Origin: Halorubrum salsamenti
GTDB lineage: Archaea; Halobacteriota; Halobacteria; Halobacteriales; Haloferacaceae
Reading direction: 5' to 3'
Length of the DNA: 64,000 nucleotides
Assembly: GCF_007671685.1 (NCBI RefSeq)
Contig: NZ_VCNL01000003.1
Coordinates: forward strand, 158,085 to 222,084
The notes under the pieces: model-generated
Seen by the model: the letters and a program-made list of their open reading frames with translations, nothing else
The model's database searches: none
What the model was told of the DNA's origin: nothing
Translations under genes and position numbers: made by a program
Shown here: positions 32,024 to 40,913 of the stretch, in pieces
How positions within the stretch are numbered: position 1 is the first letter of the stretch
How the letters are laid out: every line of letters begins with the position of its first letter

Positions 32024-32338
32024 TCACTTCCAATCGTGCTCTTCGATACCCTCGTAGTGCTTTAGGCGACTGTCGATCTCCCAAGCCTCCCAGCCACACT
32101 CCTGGTAGAGGACATCGGCGAGTTTGTCGAAGCGACTCTTGTTAAGTTCGATACCGCGGTTTCCGCGGTAGGTGATGTAGGGTTCGCGGCGAAGATCGGC
32201 GTAGACATCTCGCGCAGTCGGGTAGTCGCCGTCGATCGCTGAGAGATTGAGGAGCGCCTCCTCCGTGATCGGTGTACCCCACTTGTGTTTCGCTATCATC
32301 GTCGCGAGGAGGGCACATTTCACCGACGGCTTCTCCAT
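32024..32338 (-). CDS. Hypothetical protein, 104 aa, divergent from HTH gene
   Basis: The protein begins MEKPSVKCALLATMIAKHKWGTPITEEALLNLSAI and has a mixed alpha/beta composition with a basic, Trp-containing C-terminus (ECGWEAWEIDSRLKHYEGIEEHDWK). The N-terminal half (TPITEEALLNLSAIDGDYPTARDVYADLRREPYITYRGNRGIELNKSRFDKLADVLY) resembles a winged-helix fold. A TATA (TTTATATG, minus strand) is at about 32361-32368, 25 nt upstream. It faces a divergent HTH gene. The function is unknown; replicon maintenance is possible from context. Confidence 0.65.
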   Translation of the reverse strand: MEKPSVKCALLATMIAKHKWGTPITEEALLNLSAIDGDYPTARDVYADLRREPYITYRGNRGIELNKSRFDKLADVLYQECGWEAWEIDSRLKHYEGIEEHDWK

Positions 32339-32360
32339 GGCGGAGAAATAAATCCACGCT

Positions 32361-32410
32361 CATATAAAGGCTGTTAATAGCTGTTAACGCTAGTGGGAAC
32401 ACTTATACAC
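32361..32410. promoter_or_regulatory. Divergent promoters with shared direct-repeat operator
   Basis: A leftward TATA (32361-32368) and a rightward TATA (CTTATA, 32402-32407) flank two direct copies of GCTGTTAA (32370-32377 and 32380-32387). A regulator bound there would overlap both promoters. The adjacent HTH gene is the obvious candidate. Confidence 0.55.
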
Positions 32411-32431
32411 ACGCAGATGGTGGCTTTCTGT

Positions 32432-32770
32432 ATGAGCAGTATGGAGCACGCGGACGACCGCGGGGCGAAGAAGGAACTCCGGAAGGAGCACCCGAGCGGG
32501 TGGCTCTACCTCACGCAGCACGATGCGATCCCGATTCTCGTCGACGCGTTGCTTGATCTCCCGCCAAATCGTGAGTTCAACAAAACCGAACTCGCAGAAC
32601 ACGCCGGCGTCACGCGCCAAACTGTTGGCAACTACACGGACCTCTTGTGTGAGGTTGAACTCATCGAGGACGTTCCGAACACGTCACCACGCCGGTATCG
32701 GGTCGCGGACAGCGATGTCGTCCGTGAGCTCTTCGAGTTGAATAGCGCGCTTAACAGCGTCGGGGAGTAG
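32432..32770 (+). CDS. HTH-domain regulator, 112 aa
   Basis: The ATG at 32432 is 25 nt after a TATA element and is preferred over an in-frame ATG at 32417. Residues 45-75 (NREFNKTELAEHAGVTRQTVGNYTDLLCEVELIED) are a clear helix-turn-helix with a following wing (PRRYRVADSDVVRELFEL). Such short regulators accompany orc genes and plasmid loci in haloarchaea. It probably controls itself and the divergent 104-aa gene through the GCTGTTAA repeats. Confidence 0.75.
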   Translation: MSSMEHADDRGAKKELRKEHPSGWLYLTQHDAIPILVDALLDLPPNREFNKTELAEHAGVTRQTVGNYTDLLCEVELIEDVPNTSPRRYRVADSDVVRELFELNSALNSVGE

Positions 32771-32845
32771 TCGCTGCCCACGAGGCATTCTTGTGTACTC
32801 CCGCCGGTGTTCGGAATCGGGGTTCGCAGCCTCGTCAACGGGTGA

Positions 32846-33709
32846 CTTCTAGAGCGGACCAACCGATTCTCGGAGCGGGGACTCGGGACTGGAGACGCGT
32901 TCGACGAACTGTACCGACAGTTCGATCGCATCGGCGGGACGCACCTCGTCGTGTTCGACGAGATCGACCATCTGGAGGACGCGAACACGCTGCTGTACGA
33001 ACTACCACGCGCGCGAGCGAACGGTCACATCACGGACGCGAAGGTCGGCGTGATTGGGATCAGCAACGACTACACGTTCCGACAGACGCTCTCGCCGAAG
33101 GTGAAGGATACGCTGATGGAGACCGAGAGCTCCGTCAGTCCGTACGACGCCGCGGAACTGCGAACGATTCTGGAACACCGTGCGGACCGCGCCTTCGTCG
33201 ACGAGGCGTGTGACACGTCGGCGATCGCGAAGGCGGCAGCGTTGGCCGCACAGGACATGGGGAACGCGCGGCAGGCGCTCGATCTGCTCCGCGTCGGAGC
33301 GGAGCTGGCCGAGCAGAACGGCGAGGCGCCGGTCACGGATGCGCACATCGAGACCGCACGGGAACGGGTCCAGCGCGGTCGGGTCGCGAACAAGATCCGA
33401 GACCAGACAGAACACGCGCAGTACATCCTCGAAGCGATCGCGAACCTCCAGACGGGCGGGGAGGTCCCGGCGCGATCGAAGGAGATCCAGCGAACGTATG
33501 AGCGGGTGGCGGAGTCGCACGCCGCCTCGCCGCTGTCGACGCTGAAGAGTATCCAAGACCACCTCTCGGACCGCCACATGCTGGGGTTCCTTCGACGCCA
33601 CGAGCAGAACAAGGGATTGAGCGGCGGGCAGTACTACGAGTATGAGTTAGACCTCGATCCGGCGATCGTCTTAGAGACGCGGACGGAGATCGCCGAGCAC
33701 ACACAGTGA
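32846..33709 (+). pseudogene. N-terminally truncated Orc1/Cdc6
   Basis: The in-frame region after a TGA at 32843 reads RGLGTGDAFDELYRQFDRIGGTHLVVFDEIDHLED (Walker B DEID kept) and VGVIGISNDYTFRQTLSPKVKDTL (sensor 1). It continues through the lid to the winged helix (TLKSIQDHLSDRHMLGFLRRHEQNKGLSGGQYYEYELDLDPAIVL). About 100-130 N-terminal residues including Walker A are missing, and no good start codon exists before an internal ATG at 32951. It is a probable non-functional initiator gene, longer than the left remnant at 29410-29877. Confidence 0.85.
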
Positions 33710-33774
33710 AAGCACACGAAATGTACTCTGTCTCTCGGAGGGACGCGAGCGGGAAAGCATACGAAACGTACTCT
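33708..33774 (+). repeat. Two 22-bp direct repeats beyond the right orc remnant
   Basis: GAAAGCACACGAAATGTACT (33708-33727, plus CT) and GAAAGCATACGAAACGTACT (33753-33772, plus CT) differ at two positions. The inner 14 bases of the second recur inverted at 29377-29390. A small hairpin (AGAGGT/ACCTCT, about 33860-33880) further on may terminate transcription. Confidence 0.75.
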
Positions 33775-33909
33775 CCCATAGTTCGATTGGTAGATGTAAA
33801 TCCACACTCACTATTTTATAAAGAGACCATTCGACCGAGCAATGAGTTTCTACGGGAGAAGAGGTTTTAGCGAGACCTCTTGGTACGCTACAATAGATAC
33901 GTATTATAA

Positions 33910-35418
33910 TCAGCTAACAAACTGTATTATAGATTTAGCCTGATCTCGAATCGGCTCCGGTAATCTCTGTGTGATTAATTCGGTTTCTTTCGGTGAGATT
34001 ACAGAGAGCCTGAGGGTCAATACGGCATATACAACGAATCCGACGGGCGGGACCACGATCAGGGAAGCAATTGACGAGTCGATTGCTGATGAGAGCCCGA
34101 AGATGGCACCAGCAGCGAGGAGGGCAACGACTGTGATCCTCGTAAGACGGAGATCGTCAATCGGATCGAATCCGACTCGCCGCGCAGCGATCACGTGAAG
34201 TACCAACATCGATCCGTAGCCGATGCTCGTGGCGACAGCTGCTCCACGAGTTCCGTACGTTGGAATTAGTAGCGCATTCAGGCAGAAGTTAATAACCGAA
34301 GCTGTCCCGGTTGCGAGAATTAGCACGCGAAGTTGGCCCTTTCCCTGTCCGATGGCGAATATTGGACGAGCGAGCGCAAAACCGAGGACACCCGGGAGTA
34401 ACAAGAGGAGAGGTAAGATGGCAGCGTCAAAGCCGGACCCGAAATAAAGCGGAACGAAGTCTCGAACAAGCGCTGCTAACCCGATCGCGACCAACAGTAC
34501 GAGCGATAAATTATATCGTGTCGTTTGAGACGCTAATTCTGTAATTTGCTCTGTGCGGTCGTTTGCCCAGAGTTCCGAAGATGAGTGGAGAAGTACCGTC
34601 TGTAATGCGTGCGGCACGAACCAGAGAAACTCAGCGACGACGAGTGCTGCCTTGTAGTATCCGGTCGCTTGATCGCCGGTTAGCACTCTGAGGAATAGAA
34701 TATCGACGTGATACAGCGACGCCGTTAATAGGATTAGAATGACACTAAGACTGTTAAAGGAAAGCAATTCCCTCTTCGGAAATTCGTCGGGAAGACGTAT
34801 GAAAATAGATTGAAATCTGATATGTCGAAATAAGATTGCGTACGCAAGGATCGAGACGATTAAAGTAGCAATGATCTGTCCAACAAGAACACCGACGAGT
34901 CCGTAACCAATGTACACGAGTGAGAGTCCGAGGAACCCATATAAAAGTTCCTTAAGAATACTTAGCGGTTCACTCCGGTGTTCAAGCCCAAGCCCCATCA
35001 ATCCCCCACGAGCGATGGAGTTCGCCTGACGGAGAATAATTAGGATAGCAAGAAGATAAAAATAGATCTCAAACTCGTCTCCGAAGAAACGCCCAGAAAG
35101 GCCAGACCATGAGAACGCAAAATACGCCAATGCTGCGGAAACAGCTAGTACGAAAGCAGCTCGAAGATAGAATGCGAAGACATGTTCGGACCAGTTTGAC
35201 TCCACTCGATTCTCAGCAATATATTTTCGAGTTCCATCAAAGATCCCAGCATTAGCGAAAGTCATCGTAATGGTTAAAATTGAGAACAGAAAGGCATAGT
35301 TCCCGTATTGGGAACTACCAAGTAATCGGACGAGAATTGGCGTTATTAGGAGTCCAAGAACGAGAGTAGCTACCCTTGATCCGAAAACTGAAATAAATCC
35401 TCGACTGATGTTACTCAT
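33910..35418 (-). CDS. Polysaccharide/oligosaccharide flippase (Wzx-like)
   Basis: The start at 35418 (MSNISRGFISVFGSRVATLVLGLLITPILVRLLGSSQYGNYAFLFSI) fits the family; an ATG nine codons upstream (35445) is possible. About 500 residues form 12-14 membrane helices of the MATE/MOP superfamily, with the typical N-terminal PxLxRLLG..YG..AF element. It would move lipid-linked glycans across the membrane, comparable in role to AglR. It is the first gene of the AT-rich glycan island on this side and is transcribed leftward. Confidence 0.88.
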   Translation of the reverse strand: MSNISRGFISVFGSRVATLVLGLLITPILVRLLGSSQYGNYAFLFSILTITMTFANAGIFDGTRKYIAENRVESNWSEHVFAFYLRAAFVLAVSAALAYFAFSWSGLSGRFFGDEFEIYFYLLAILIILRQANSIARGGLMGLGLEHRSEPLSILKELLYGFLGLSLVYIGYGLVGVLVGQIIATLIVSILAYAILFRHIRFQSIFIRLPDEFPKRELLSFNSLSVILILLTASLYHVDILFLRVLTGDQATGYYKAALVVAEFLWFVPHALQTVLLHSSSELWANDRTEQITELASQTTRYNLSLVLLVAIGLAALVRDFVPLYFGSGFDAAILPLLLLLPGVLGFALARPIFAIGQGKGQLRVLILATGTASVINFCLNALLIPTYGTRGAAVATSIGYGSMLVLHVIAARRVGFDPIDDLRLTRITVVALLAAGAIFGLSSAIDSSIASLIVVPPVGFVVYAVLTLRLSVISPKETELITQRLPEPIRDQAKSIIQFVS

Positions 35419-35513
35419 AGCTTTCAAGAGATATTGGATAGTCATCAGATGAATGTGTGTTTTGAGCGATATAGAGACATACAGTCATAAAGACGGACAC
35501 TTGTTATTGATAT

Positions 35514-36338
35514 CTACTTTGATGCCCGGAAGAATATCTCACTTCCACGTCGAGACATCTCCGTCAGTTCAAATCCGGCATCTGTGAGAAACTTTTCAAC
35601 ATCAGATACATCTCCACCGAAGTCCGCGATTTTCTCGGAGTGTACTTCGACGTATATTAGCCGGCAGCTCTCGCGAATCGTCTCCTGAAGTCCCCGAAGC
35701 ACAGATAGTTCAGCACCTTCGACGTCGATCTTCACGACGGTTGGTTTGGGAAGCTTGCGCTTTTCTACTATTGTGTCGCCTCTAGCGGTCTCGACTTTAA
35801 GCGTTCGTCCGTCGCTATTAGTCGCAATAGCGTGTTGTCCTTCACCAGCCTCTTCGCCGGTAAGAGCGAAATCGACTGTTCCATCGGTATCAGACAGCGC
35901 GACTCGAATGATTTTGGCGTCAAGGCTATTTAGTTCAAGATTATCTTGTAGACGGTCAGCGTTTTCTGGTTCTGGTTCGAACGCAACTGTTCTACCGGAG
36001 CCGAGTTCAGCAGCAGCGAAACAGGTGTAAGTACCAACATTCGCACCAATATCATAAAAAACATCATTAGAATCGATGGTAGTTAGTAAATCTTTGATGA
36101 TAGAGCGTTCACCAACGAGATTGCGGAAGCGCATAAACTCAGTGAATGTGTCGGTGCGAAAGGTAACTGAATGATTATTTATATTATGTGTCTGTGTATC
36201 CTCAAGAGTATACACAAGTTGCCAGAATGGTCGTGATAAGATCTTATTGAGACCTATATTTCGAATGGTTTGACGAACCCTGCCAGAATAGAAGCGAGAC
36301 CGAATATAGCGCAGTATTTTTCCAAAATTGGACAGCAT
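35514..36338 (-). CDS. FkbM family methyltransferase
   Basis: The 274-residue protein carries the SAM site VFYDIGANVGTYTCFAAAELGSGRTVAFEPEPENADRLQDNL. The FkbM-type motif VVKIDVEGAELSVLRGLQETI (about residues 200-220) follows. The N-terminal ~75 residues are basic (ILRYIRSRFYSGRVRQTIRNIG). These enzymes O-methylate sugars. In haloarchaea a related protein methylates hexuronic acid of the S-layer glycan, so sugar methylation is likely. Confidence 0.87.
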   Translation of the reverse strand: MLSNFGKILRYIRSRFYSGRVRQTIRNIGLNKILSRPFWQLVYTLEDTQTHNINNHSVTFRTDTFTEFMRFRNLVGERSIIKDLLTTIDSNDVFYDIGANVGTYTCFAAAELGSGRTVAFEPEPENADRLQDNLELNSLDAKIIRVALSDTDGTVDFALTGEEAGEGQHAIATNSDGRTLKVETARGDTIVEKRKLPKPTVVKIDVEGAELSVLRGLQETIRESCRLIYVEVHSEKIADFGGDVSDVEKFLTDAGFELTEMSRRGSEIFFRASK

Positions 36339-36476
36339 AGACGGGTTGTTAGTAATTAGAAGTCAATAGGAATTGAAGAAGCCGTCGATCTTAGTTGAGT
36401 ACTCCAGTTTGAATTTGATTTGAAGATGGAGATCTTTCTGGACGTTAATTGTGTGGGTTCTAGTTGATCGGTGAAT

Positions 36477-37355
36477 TCAACCAGATATAGTTTCACGTAT
36501 GTTTATGAGTGATAGTCTAGATAGTATTATTAGCTTATCAATTAGAGAGGTATGATACCGGATGTGTTCTTGTGGTGCTTTGACTACAAGATTTGTACTT
36601 ATTTCTTTATATCTGACATCTGAGTTGAATGAGACATGTTCGCAAAAGTTCTTCGGTAATTTACCATTAGATTTATAACTGGCATCCCCCAGACTATTGA
36701 GATTGTAGATACCAAGACCACCAAATGCACTTTCAACGGATATTCGGTCGAGCTGCTGTAATTCATCTAATCTTTTTTGATTGGAGTATACATATTTTAC
36801 TGTAGGAAAAAGTGGTCTACCCAAACCCCTCGATTTCTGAACATTTTTCCAACAGTCTGTTTCTATCCATCCTTTAGCTCGCAGTGCATAGATGTCATAG
36901 TATCGCGGTCTAGCTACTGGAAATACTGCATCTGTTTTACCACTTGCCACATATTTACACTCCTCAATAAAATCTGATTGATTAATAGATTGTGCGATCA
37001 TGGAGTCAAGATCAATTGGAATGTAGAGTTGTGAATGATCAATTAACGAACTTCTGGTAGATTTATAGATGGAGTTGAAGAGACTCTCTCTAAGATGTGC
37101 AATTCGTTCTTCACGAACAGGGAACTCTTCATCTAAGTCGTCAAATAATTGTAATTCAATGGATGAGTTGTCCCTCTCAAGTGCTTTTAGAATATCCCGA
37201 GTATCATCTTTTGATCCATTTTCCGCTATGAATATTTTCCCGATTCCGACAGATTTGTCGTCGCAAATATCTAAGATTTTTTCTACGTTTGCTCCTACTG
37301 TGCCGCTAGCATCTCGGACAAGACCGGAAAAATATAAGTCAATTTTTTTACTCAT
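36477..37355 (-). CDS. Putative GT-A glycosyltransferase (CAP59-like)
   Basis: The 292-residue protein starts MSKKIDLYFSGLVRDASGTVGANVEKIL. It continues with FIAENGSKDDTRDILKAL, the pattern of GT-A transferases that act on glycans. LYIPIDLDSMIAQ contains a DxD-like metal site, and YYDIYALRAKGWIETDCW plus VESAFGGLGIYNL complete the core. It is weakly like fungal CAP59 mannosyltransferases. Codon use is AT-rich compared with the flanks, as in the rest of the island. Confidence 0.65.
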   Translation of the reverse strand: MSKKIDLYFSGLVRDASGTVGANVEKILDICDDKSVGIGKIFIAENGSKDDTRDILKALERDNSSIELQLFDDLDEEFPVREERIAHLRESLFNSIYKSTRSSLIDHSQLYIPIDLDSMIAQSINQSDFIEECKYVASGKTDAVFPVARPRYYDIYALRAKGWIETDCWKNVQKSRGLGRPLFPTVKYVYSNQKRLDELQQLDRISVESAFGGLGIYNLNSLGDASYKSNGKLPKNFCEHVSFNSDVRYKEISTNLVVKAPQEHIRYHTSLIDKLIILSRLSLINIRETISG

Positions 37356-37646
37356 TCTATCAACCTAGATCTCTGATCTAACGGAAATCGGGCTTTGATA
37401 TATATCCTCGTATTGCGTCTCGCCACAGTAAACTCAATAGCTATTGCATAGGTAGAATATTTATTATTTACCAAGAGTTTCGATTAACCATGATGTGTAT
37501 CAGTTAGACCAAGTAGCGCCAATAAGTCAGTTCTATGGATCTGACCCAACTCTGACCCCCAAAGGTATCTAAACAAGTACAGTACTGTGGACCGATAGTA
37601 AAATCTAAAGACAATGTTGATAAGTACATAAGATGAGCACACGGCT

Positions 37647-38384
37647 ATGAGTTTAATTAGTAGAGCAATTCATTCTATTCGACGGAATGGTCTATATCAA
37701 ACCCTCAAACTAGGCATCCCCTATGGTTATAATCGAATGATCGCTCCCCTACTACCAACAATGACAACTAAGCTCAACGGGGTTAGCGTAAATGCAGCAC
37801 GATACAATCCTACTTCATTCCCTTGGAAGGTAGAGGCAGAACCAGACTATGAGTCTGGAATTATTTCAGGTATTAATAAGTGGGTGACAGAAGGAGAGAC
37901 GATCGTCATTGTTGGTGGTGGATGGGGAGTCACAGCAGCACGAGCTGCGAAGGTGGCAGGACCATCTGGGAATGTGATTGTCTACGAAGGTTCAGAAGAT
38001 GAAGTCAAGAAGATAAGAGAAACAGCAGAGATTAACGATATTAGTGAAAGAGTTAGTATCAATCACAGTATTGTCGGTCCCAAAATAAATCTCTATAGCC
38101 AGGAAGGTGATGCTCAACAGATTCCTCCTAAGGCACTTCCAGAGTGTGATGTATTAGAGTTGGACTGTGAAGGTGCAGAACTAGAGATACTCAAGAATAT
38201 ATCTATCAGACCGAAAGTTCTTCTCGTAGAAAGTCATGGGGTATATGGCGCATCTAGTGAAGAAGTAGAGAAAATATTGAAAGAATTGTCATATACAATA
38301 CAATCAAAAGAAATCGCTGAAAAGCGGTTCGAAGATCTACACCGCGAACAGGACGTTTATGTAATTACTGCTACTCACAACTAA
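37647..38384 (+). CDS. FkbM family methyltransferase, second copy
   Basis: The 245-residue protein has a SAM loop (ETIVIVGGGWGVTAARAAKVAGPSGNVIVYEGSEDEVKKI) and the FkbM hallmark CDVLELDCEGAELEILKNISIRPKVLLVESHG. It is diverged from the copy at 35514-36338, with a degenerate D/ExGxGxG motif (GGGWG), and is oriented oppositely. It probably methylates a sugar hydroxyl. AT-rich codon usage marks it as part of the acquired glycan set. Confidence 0.82.
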   Translation: MSLISRAIHSIRRNGLYQTLKLGIPYGYNRMIAPLLPTMTTKLNGVSVNAARYNPTSFPWKVEAEPDYESGIISGINKWVTEGETIVIVGGGWGVTAARAAKVAGPSGNVIVYEGSEDEVKKIRETAEINDISERVSINHSIVGPKINLYSQEGDAQQIPPKALPECDVLELDCEGAELEILKNISIRPKVLLVESHGVYGASSEEVEKILKELSYTIQSKEIAEKRFEDLHREQDVYVITATHN

Positions 38385-38433
38385 TTACAGCTCTAGGGGA
38401 TAACAAGAGTGGATGCGGCCATTTATTAGATAG

Positions 38434-39363
38434 CTATTTCCGTAACCGATTATATTTATTCAACAATCCCATCGATTTTAGCAGATTAATACAATATAGT
38501 TTTAATCTACTTTGATCTTTACTACCAATAAACTGATTATATCTAGAATTAATCTCTTCATTAATAAACGGTTGTTGTGGAAAATTCAATTCGGAGATGG
38601 GTCTAGTGTCTAGGTCTACATTGAATTTATCTGATTTCCCAGTGTGAGTTCCGGTCCCATCATGTCCAATATTCTTAATTTTTGAAGTAACCGGGTTAAG
38701 ACATAATCCATTATTAGCAGCAATAGCATACGACCACCAAACTGCCCATGAATCAATATTACCTTTGAGTTGGTCTCGTATCATCGGATAAAGATCTTCT
38801 CCCGCATCTCGAGTTACTCTTTTAATTTCATTCTTTTTTGTTTTTAATTCTTCAAGAGTCATTGGATCCTGTTCAAAATGGTCCCATGCGGAACGCCATG
38901 TCCCCCAACCCCACGAAGCACTTCGATATGTAAAATATATATCATATGGATAATTACCAGGTATATTGATTGGTGGACTATAACCATTCACGTTCATTAC
39001 CTGTTTGTCATCCGCATACTCTTCTAAAGAATTTTTCATAAATGATACAAAATTAGAGGCCGGGACACAGTCATCTTCAAGTACAATAATTCGTTGATGA
39101 TCTTCAAATACGCGTTCGATCCCAGATACAATTGAGTCTGCCAGACCAATATTATGATTATGAGTAGTGACTGTCGTTCGACACCAGTCGACTTGCTCTG
39201 CACGTTTTCTAACATCAGCCACTTGTTCCTTATCTCGCTCATCCGTAGGACCATCAACAAATATATATAAATGATCAATATTGTTTTGCTGAAGACCAGA
39301 TAAAACACGACTGAGGTGATTCGGCCGGTTATACGCAAACACTGCGATTCCAGTAGAAGCCAT
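38434..39363 (-). CDS. GT-A glycosyltransferase (GNT-I-like)
   Basis: The 309-residue protein opens MASTGIAVFAYNRPNHLSRVLSGLQQNNIDHLYIFVDGPTDE. It holds the metal-binding VLEDDCVPASNFVSFM (DD motif, about residue 94), followed by FTYRSASWGWGTWRSAWDHFE. This is the pattern of GNT-I-type transferases common in O-antigen clusters. It transfers one sugar from a nucleotide donor to a growing glycan. Donor and acceptor are unknown. Confidence 0.83.
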   Translation of the reverse strand: MASTGIAVFAYNRPNHLSRVLSGLQQNNIDHLYIFVDGPTDERDKEQVADVRKRAEQVDWCRTTVTTHNHNIGLADSIVSGIERVFEDHQRIIVLEDDCVPASNFVSFMKNSLEEYADDKQVMNVNGYSPPINIPGNYPYDIYFTYRSASWGWGTWRSAWDHFEQDPMTLEELKTKKNEIKRVTRDAGEDLYPMIRDQLKGNIDSWAVWWSYAIAANNGLCLNPVTSKIKNIGHDGTGTHTGKSDKFNVDLDTRPISELNFPQQPFINEEINSRYNQFIGSKDQSRLKLYCINLLKSMGLLNKYNRLRK

Positions 39364-39496
39364 TACATACTTATTAAATATTCTACGGCAAAAATTCTTT
39401 GTAGTAGCCGCATAATGGGCCTATAGCAAAATATATCTCTAGATTATTACTTTAATCATCCAGACGTAATAAATAGTATAGTACAGAGAGCATCAA

Positions 39497-39955
39497 TTAT
39501 AACCAATCGATGATCACCTCTGACATATCAGCATACGATCGAATATACGTATGAAGAGAATCAGGAGCTGACTCAAATACTTGTATCTCTTCGTGCTGGT
39601 CATCAGGCTGAATCTTACCTGAATCTACTTCCACAACGTATCCATTCGCGAGATAGTGTTTTGTTTCTACACCGTCAACGTCAGAAGTCTCGTAGCAGTG
39701 TTCGAATGCTCCAAGAGACTCAGTCACCTCAACGGTGATTCTGAGTTCCTCTTCCGCGATACGATGGACTGCCTCAACTCGGGTTTCACTCTTCAGGACC
39801 CGCCCACCAGGTACGAACCACTCTCCCTTTGCCGGTTCGTTAGTTCTCTTCCCGAGTACGATTCCATCCGAACGTTTTACCACGAGATCGACAGAGACGA
39901 TCGGTACGTTCTGAACAATCGTTTCCCAGTCTTTCTCTGAGATCCACTCACTCAT
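39497..39955 (-). CDS. gmm: Nudix hydrolase, GDP-mannose mannosyl hydrolase type
   Basis: The ATG at 39955 gives 152 residues starting [71 protein letters not shown]. The Nudix box is the [22 protein letters not shown] segment, with the slightly altered R-E-x-x-E-E region seen in GDP-mannose hydrolases. The start overlaps fcl by 8 nt. Location beside gmd and fcl supports GDP-sugar specificity. Confidence 0.87.
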   Translation of the reverse strand: MSEWISEKDWETIVQNVPIVSVDLVVKRSDGIVLGKRTNEPAKGEWFVPGGRVLKSETRVEAVHRIAEEELRITVEVTESLGAFEHCYETSDVDGVETKHYLANGYVVEVDSGKIQPDDQHEEIQVFESAPDSLHTYIRSYADMSEVIIDWL

Positions 39956-40913
39956 CGAGATTCTCCCGGTTGTTCTCGTACCAGTCGATCGTCTCTCGGA
40001 GTCCCTCCCGGAAGTTCGTCGACGCCTCCCAGTCAAATCGCTGCTTCGCTCGGGACGTATCCAGTTTTCGTCGTGGCTGTCCGTCCGGCTTCGAGGTGTC
40101 CCACTCTACGCTCCCCTCAAACCCAGCCTCTTCAACGATAATATCGATCAGTTTCCGGATCGAGATCTCTTCGCCGCTCCCGAGATTAACCGGTTCCGAA
40201 GAGTTGTAGCGCTCAGTCGCATCAAGGATCCCTTCAGCCGCGTCCTTCACGTAGAGAAACTCCCGAGTAGGTTCGCCCGTCCCCCAAGCAGTAATCGTCC
40301 CGTTACCTCGCTCTCTTGCTTCGATACACTTCCGGATGATGGCCGGGATGACGTGTGATGTCTCCAAGTCGAAATCGTCACGCGGACCATAGAGATTCAC
40401 TGGAAGAAGATAGATGCTGTTGAAATCCCACTGTTTTCTATAGGCGCGAGACTGTGTGAGCAACGCCTTCTTCGCAATACCGTAGGGGGCATTCGTTTCT
40501 TCTGGATAGCCATCGAAGAGGTTTTTTTCTTTGAACGGGGTCGGTGTATGTTTCGGGTACGCACAGATCGTTCCGAGAATGGTGAATTTCTCAACATCGA
40601 ACTGACGCGCCTGTTCCATCAATTCGATGCCCATCACTGCGTTGTCGTAAAAATATCGACCAGGGTTTTGTCGATTGGCCCCGATCCCACCGACCGTCGC
40701 CGCGAGGTGGATCACGATGTCCGCTTGCGAGTCCTCGAAGGCTCGTTTGATGTCCGGCTTTTCCCGGAGGTCGTAGTCGTCACTTCGCGGGACAAAGACG
40801 TCGACCGAATCAGAGCGGGATTCGAGGTCCTCGACCAGATGACTTCCGAGGAAACCAGCCCCGCCGGTGACCATAACCGTCTTATCGTCCCAGTACTCCT
40901 GGCTGCTACTCAT
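39948..40913 (-). CDS. fcl: GDP-L-fucose synthase-like epimerase/reductase
   Basis: The ATG at 40913 gives 321 residues. Features are [19 protein letters not shown] (NAD(P) loop), [63 protein letters not shown] (catalytic Ser/Thr, Cys and YGIAK) and [22 protein letters not shown]. These are the signatures of GDP-4-keto-6-deoxymannose epimerase/reductase, which makes GDP-L-fucose. The start overlaps gmd by 4 nt and the end overlaps gmm, so the three form one operon. Confidence 0.92.
   Translation of the reverse strand: MSSSQEYWDDKTVMVTGGAGFLGSHLVEDLESRSDSVDVFVPRSDDYDLREKPDIKRAFEDSQADIVIHLAATVGGIGANRQNPGRYFYDNAVMGIELMEQARQFDVEKFTILGTICAYPKHTPTPFKEKNLFDGYPEETNAPYGIAKKALLTQSRAYRKQWDFNSIYLLPVNLYGPRDDFDLETSHVIPAIIRKCIEARERGNGTITAWGTGEPTREFLYVKDAAEGILDATERYNSSEPVNLGSGEEISIRKLIDIIVEEAGFEGSVEWDTSKPDGQPRRKLDTSRAKQRFDWEASTNFREGLRETIDWYENNRENLDE

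Noticed and set aside
33785..33905. Possible small RNA or tRNA before the flippase end
   Set aside because: Only a short hairpin (AGAGGT/ACCTCT) is visible; no cloverleaf or other RNA fold can be drawn.
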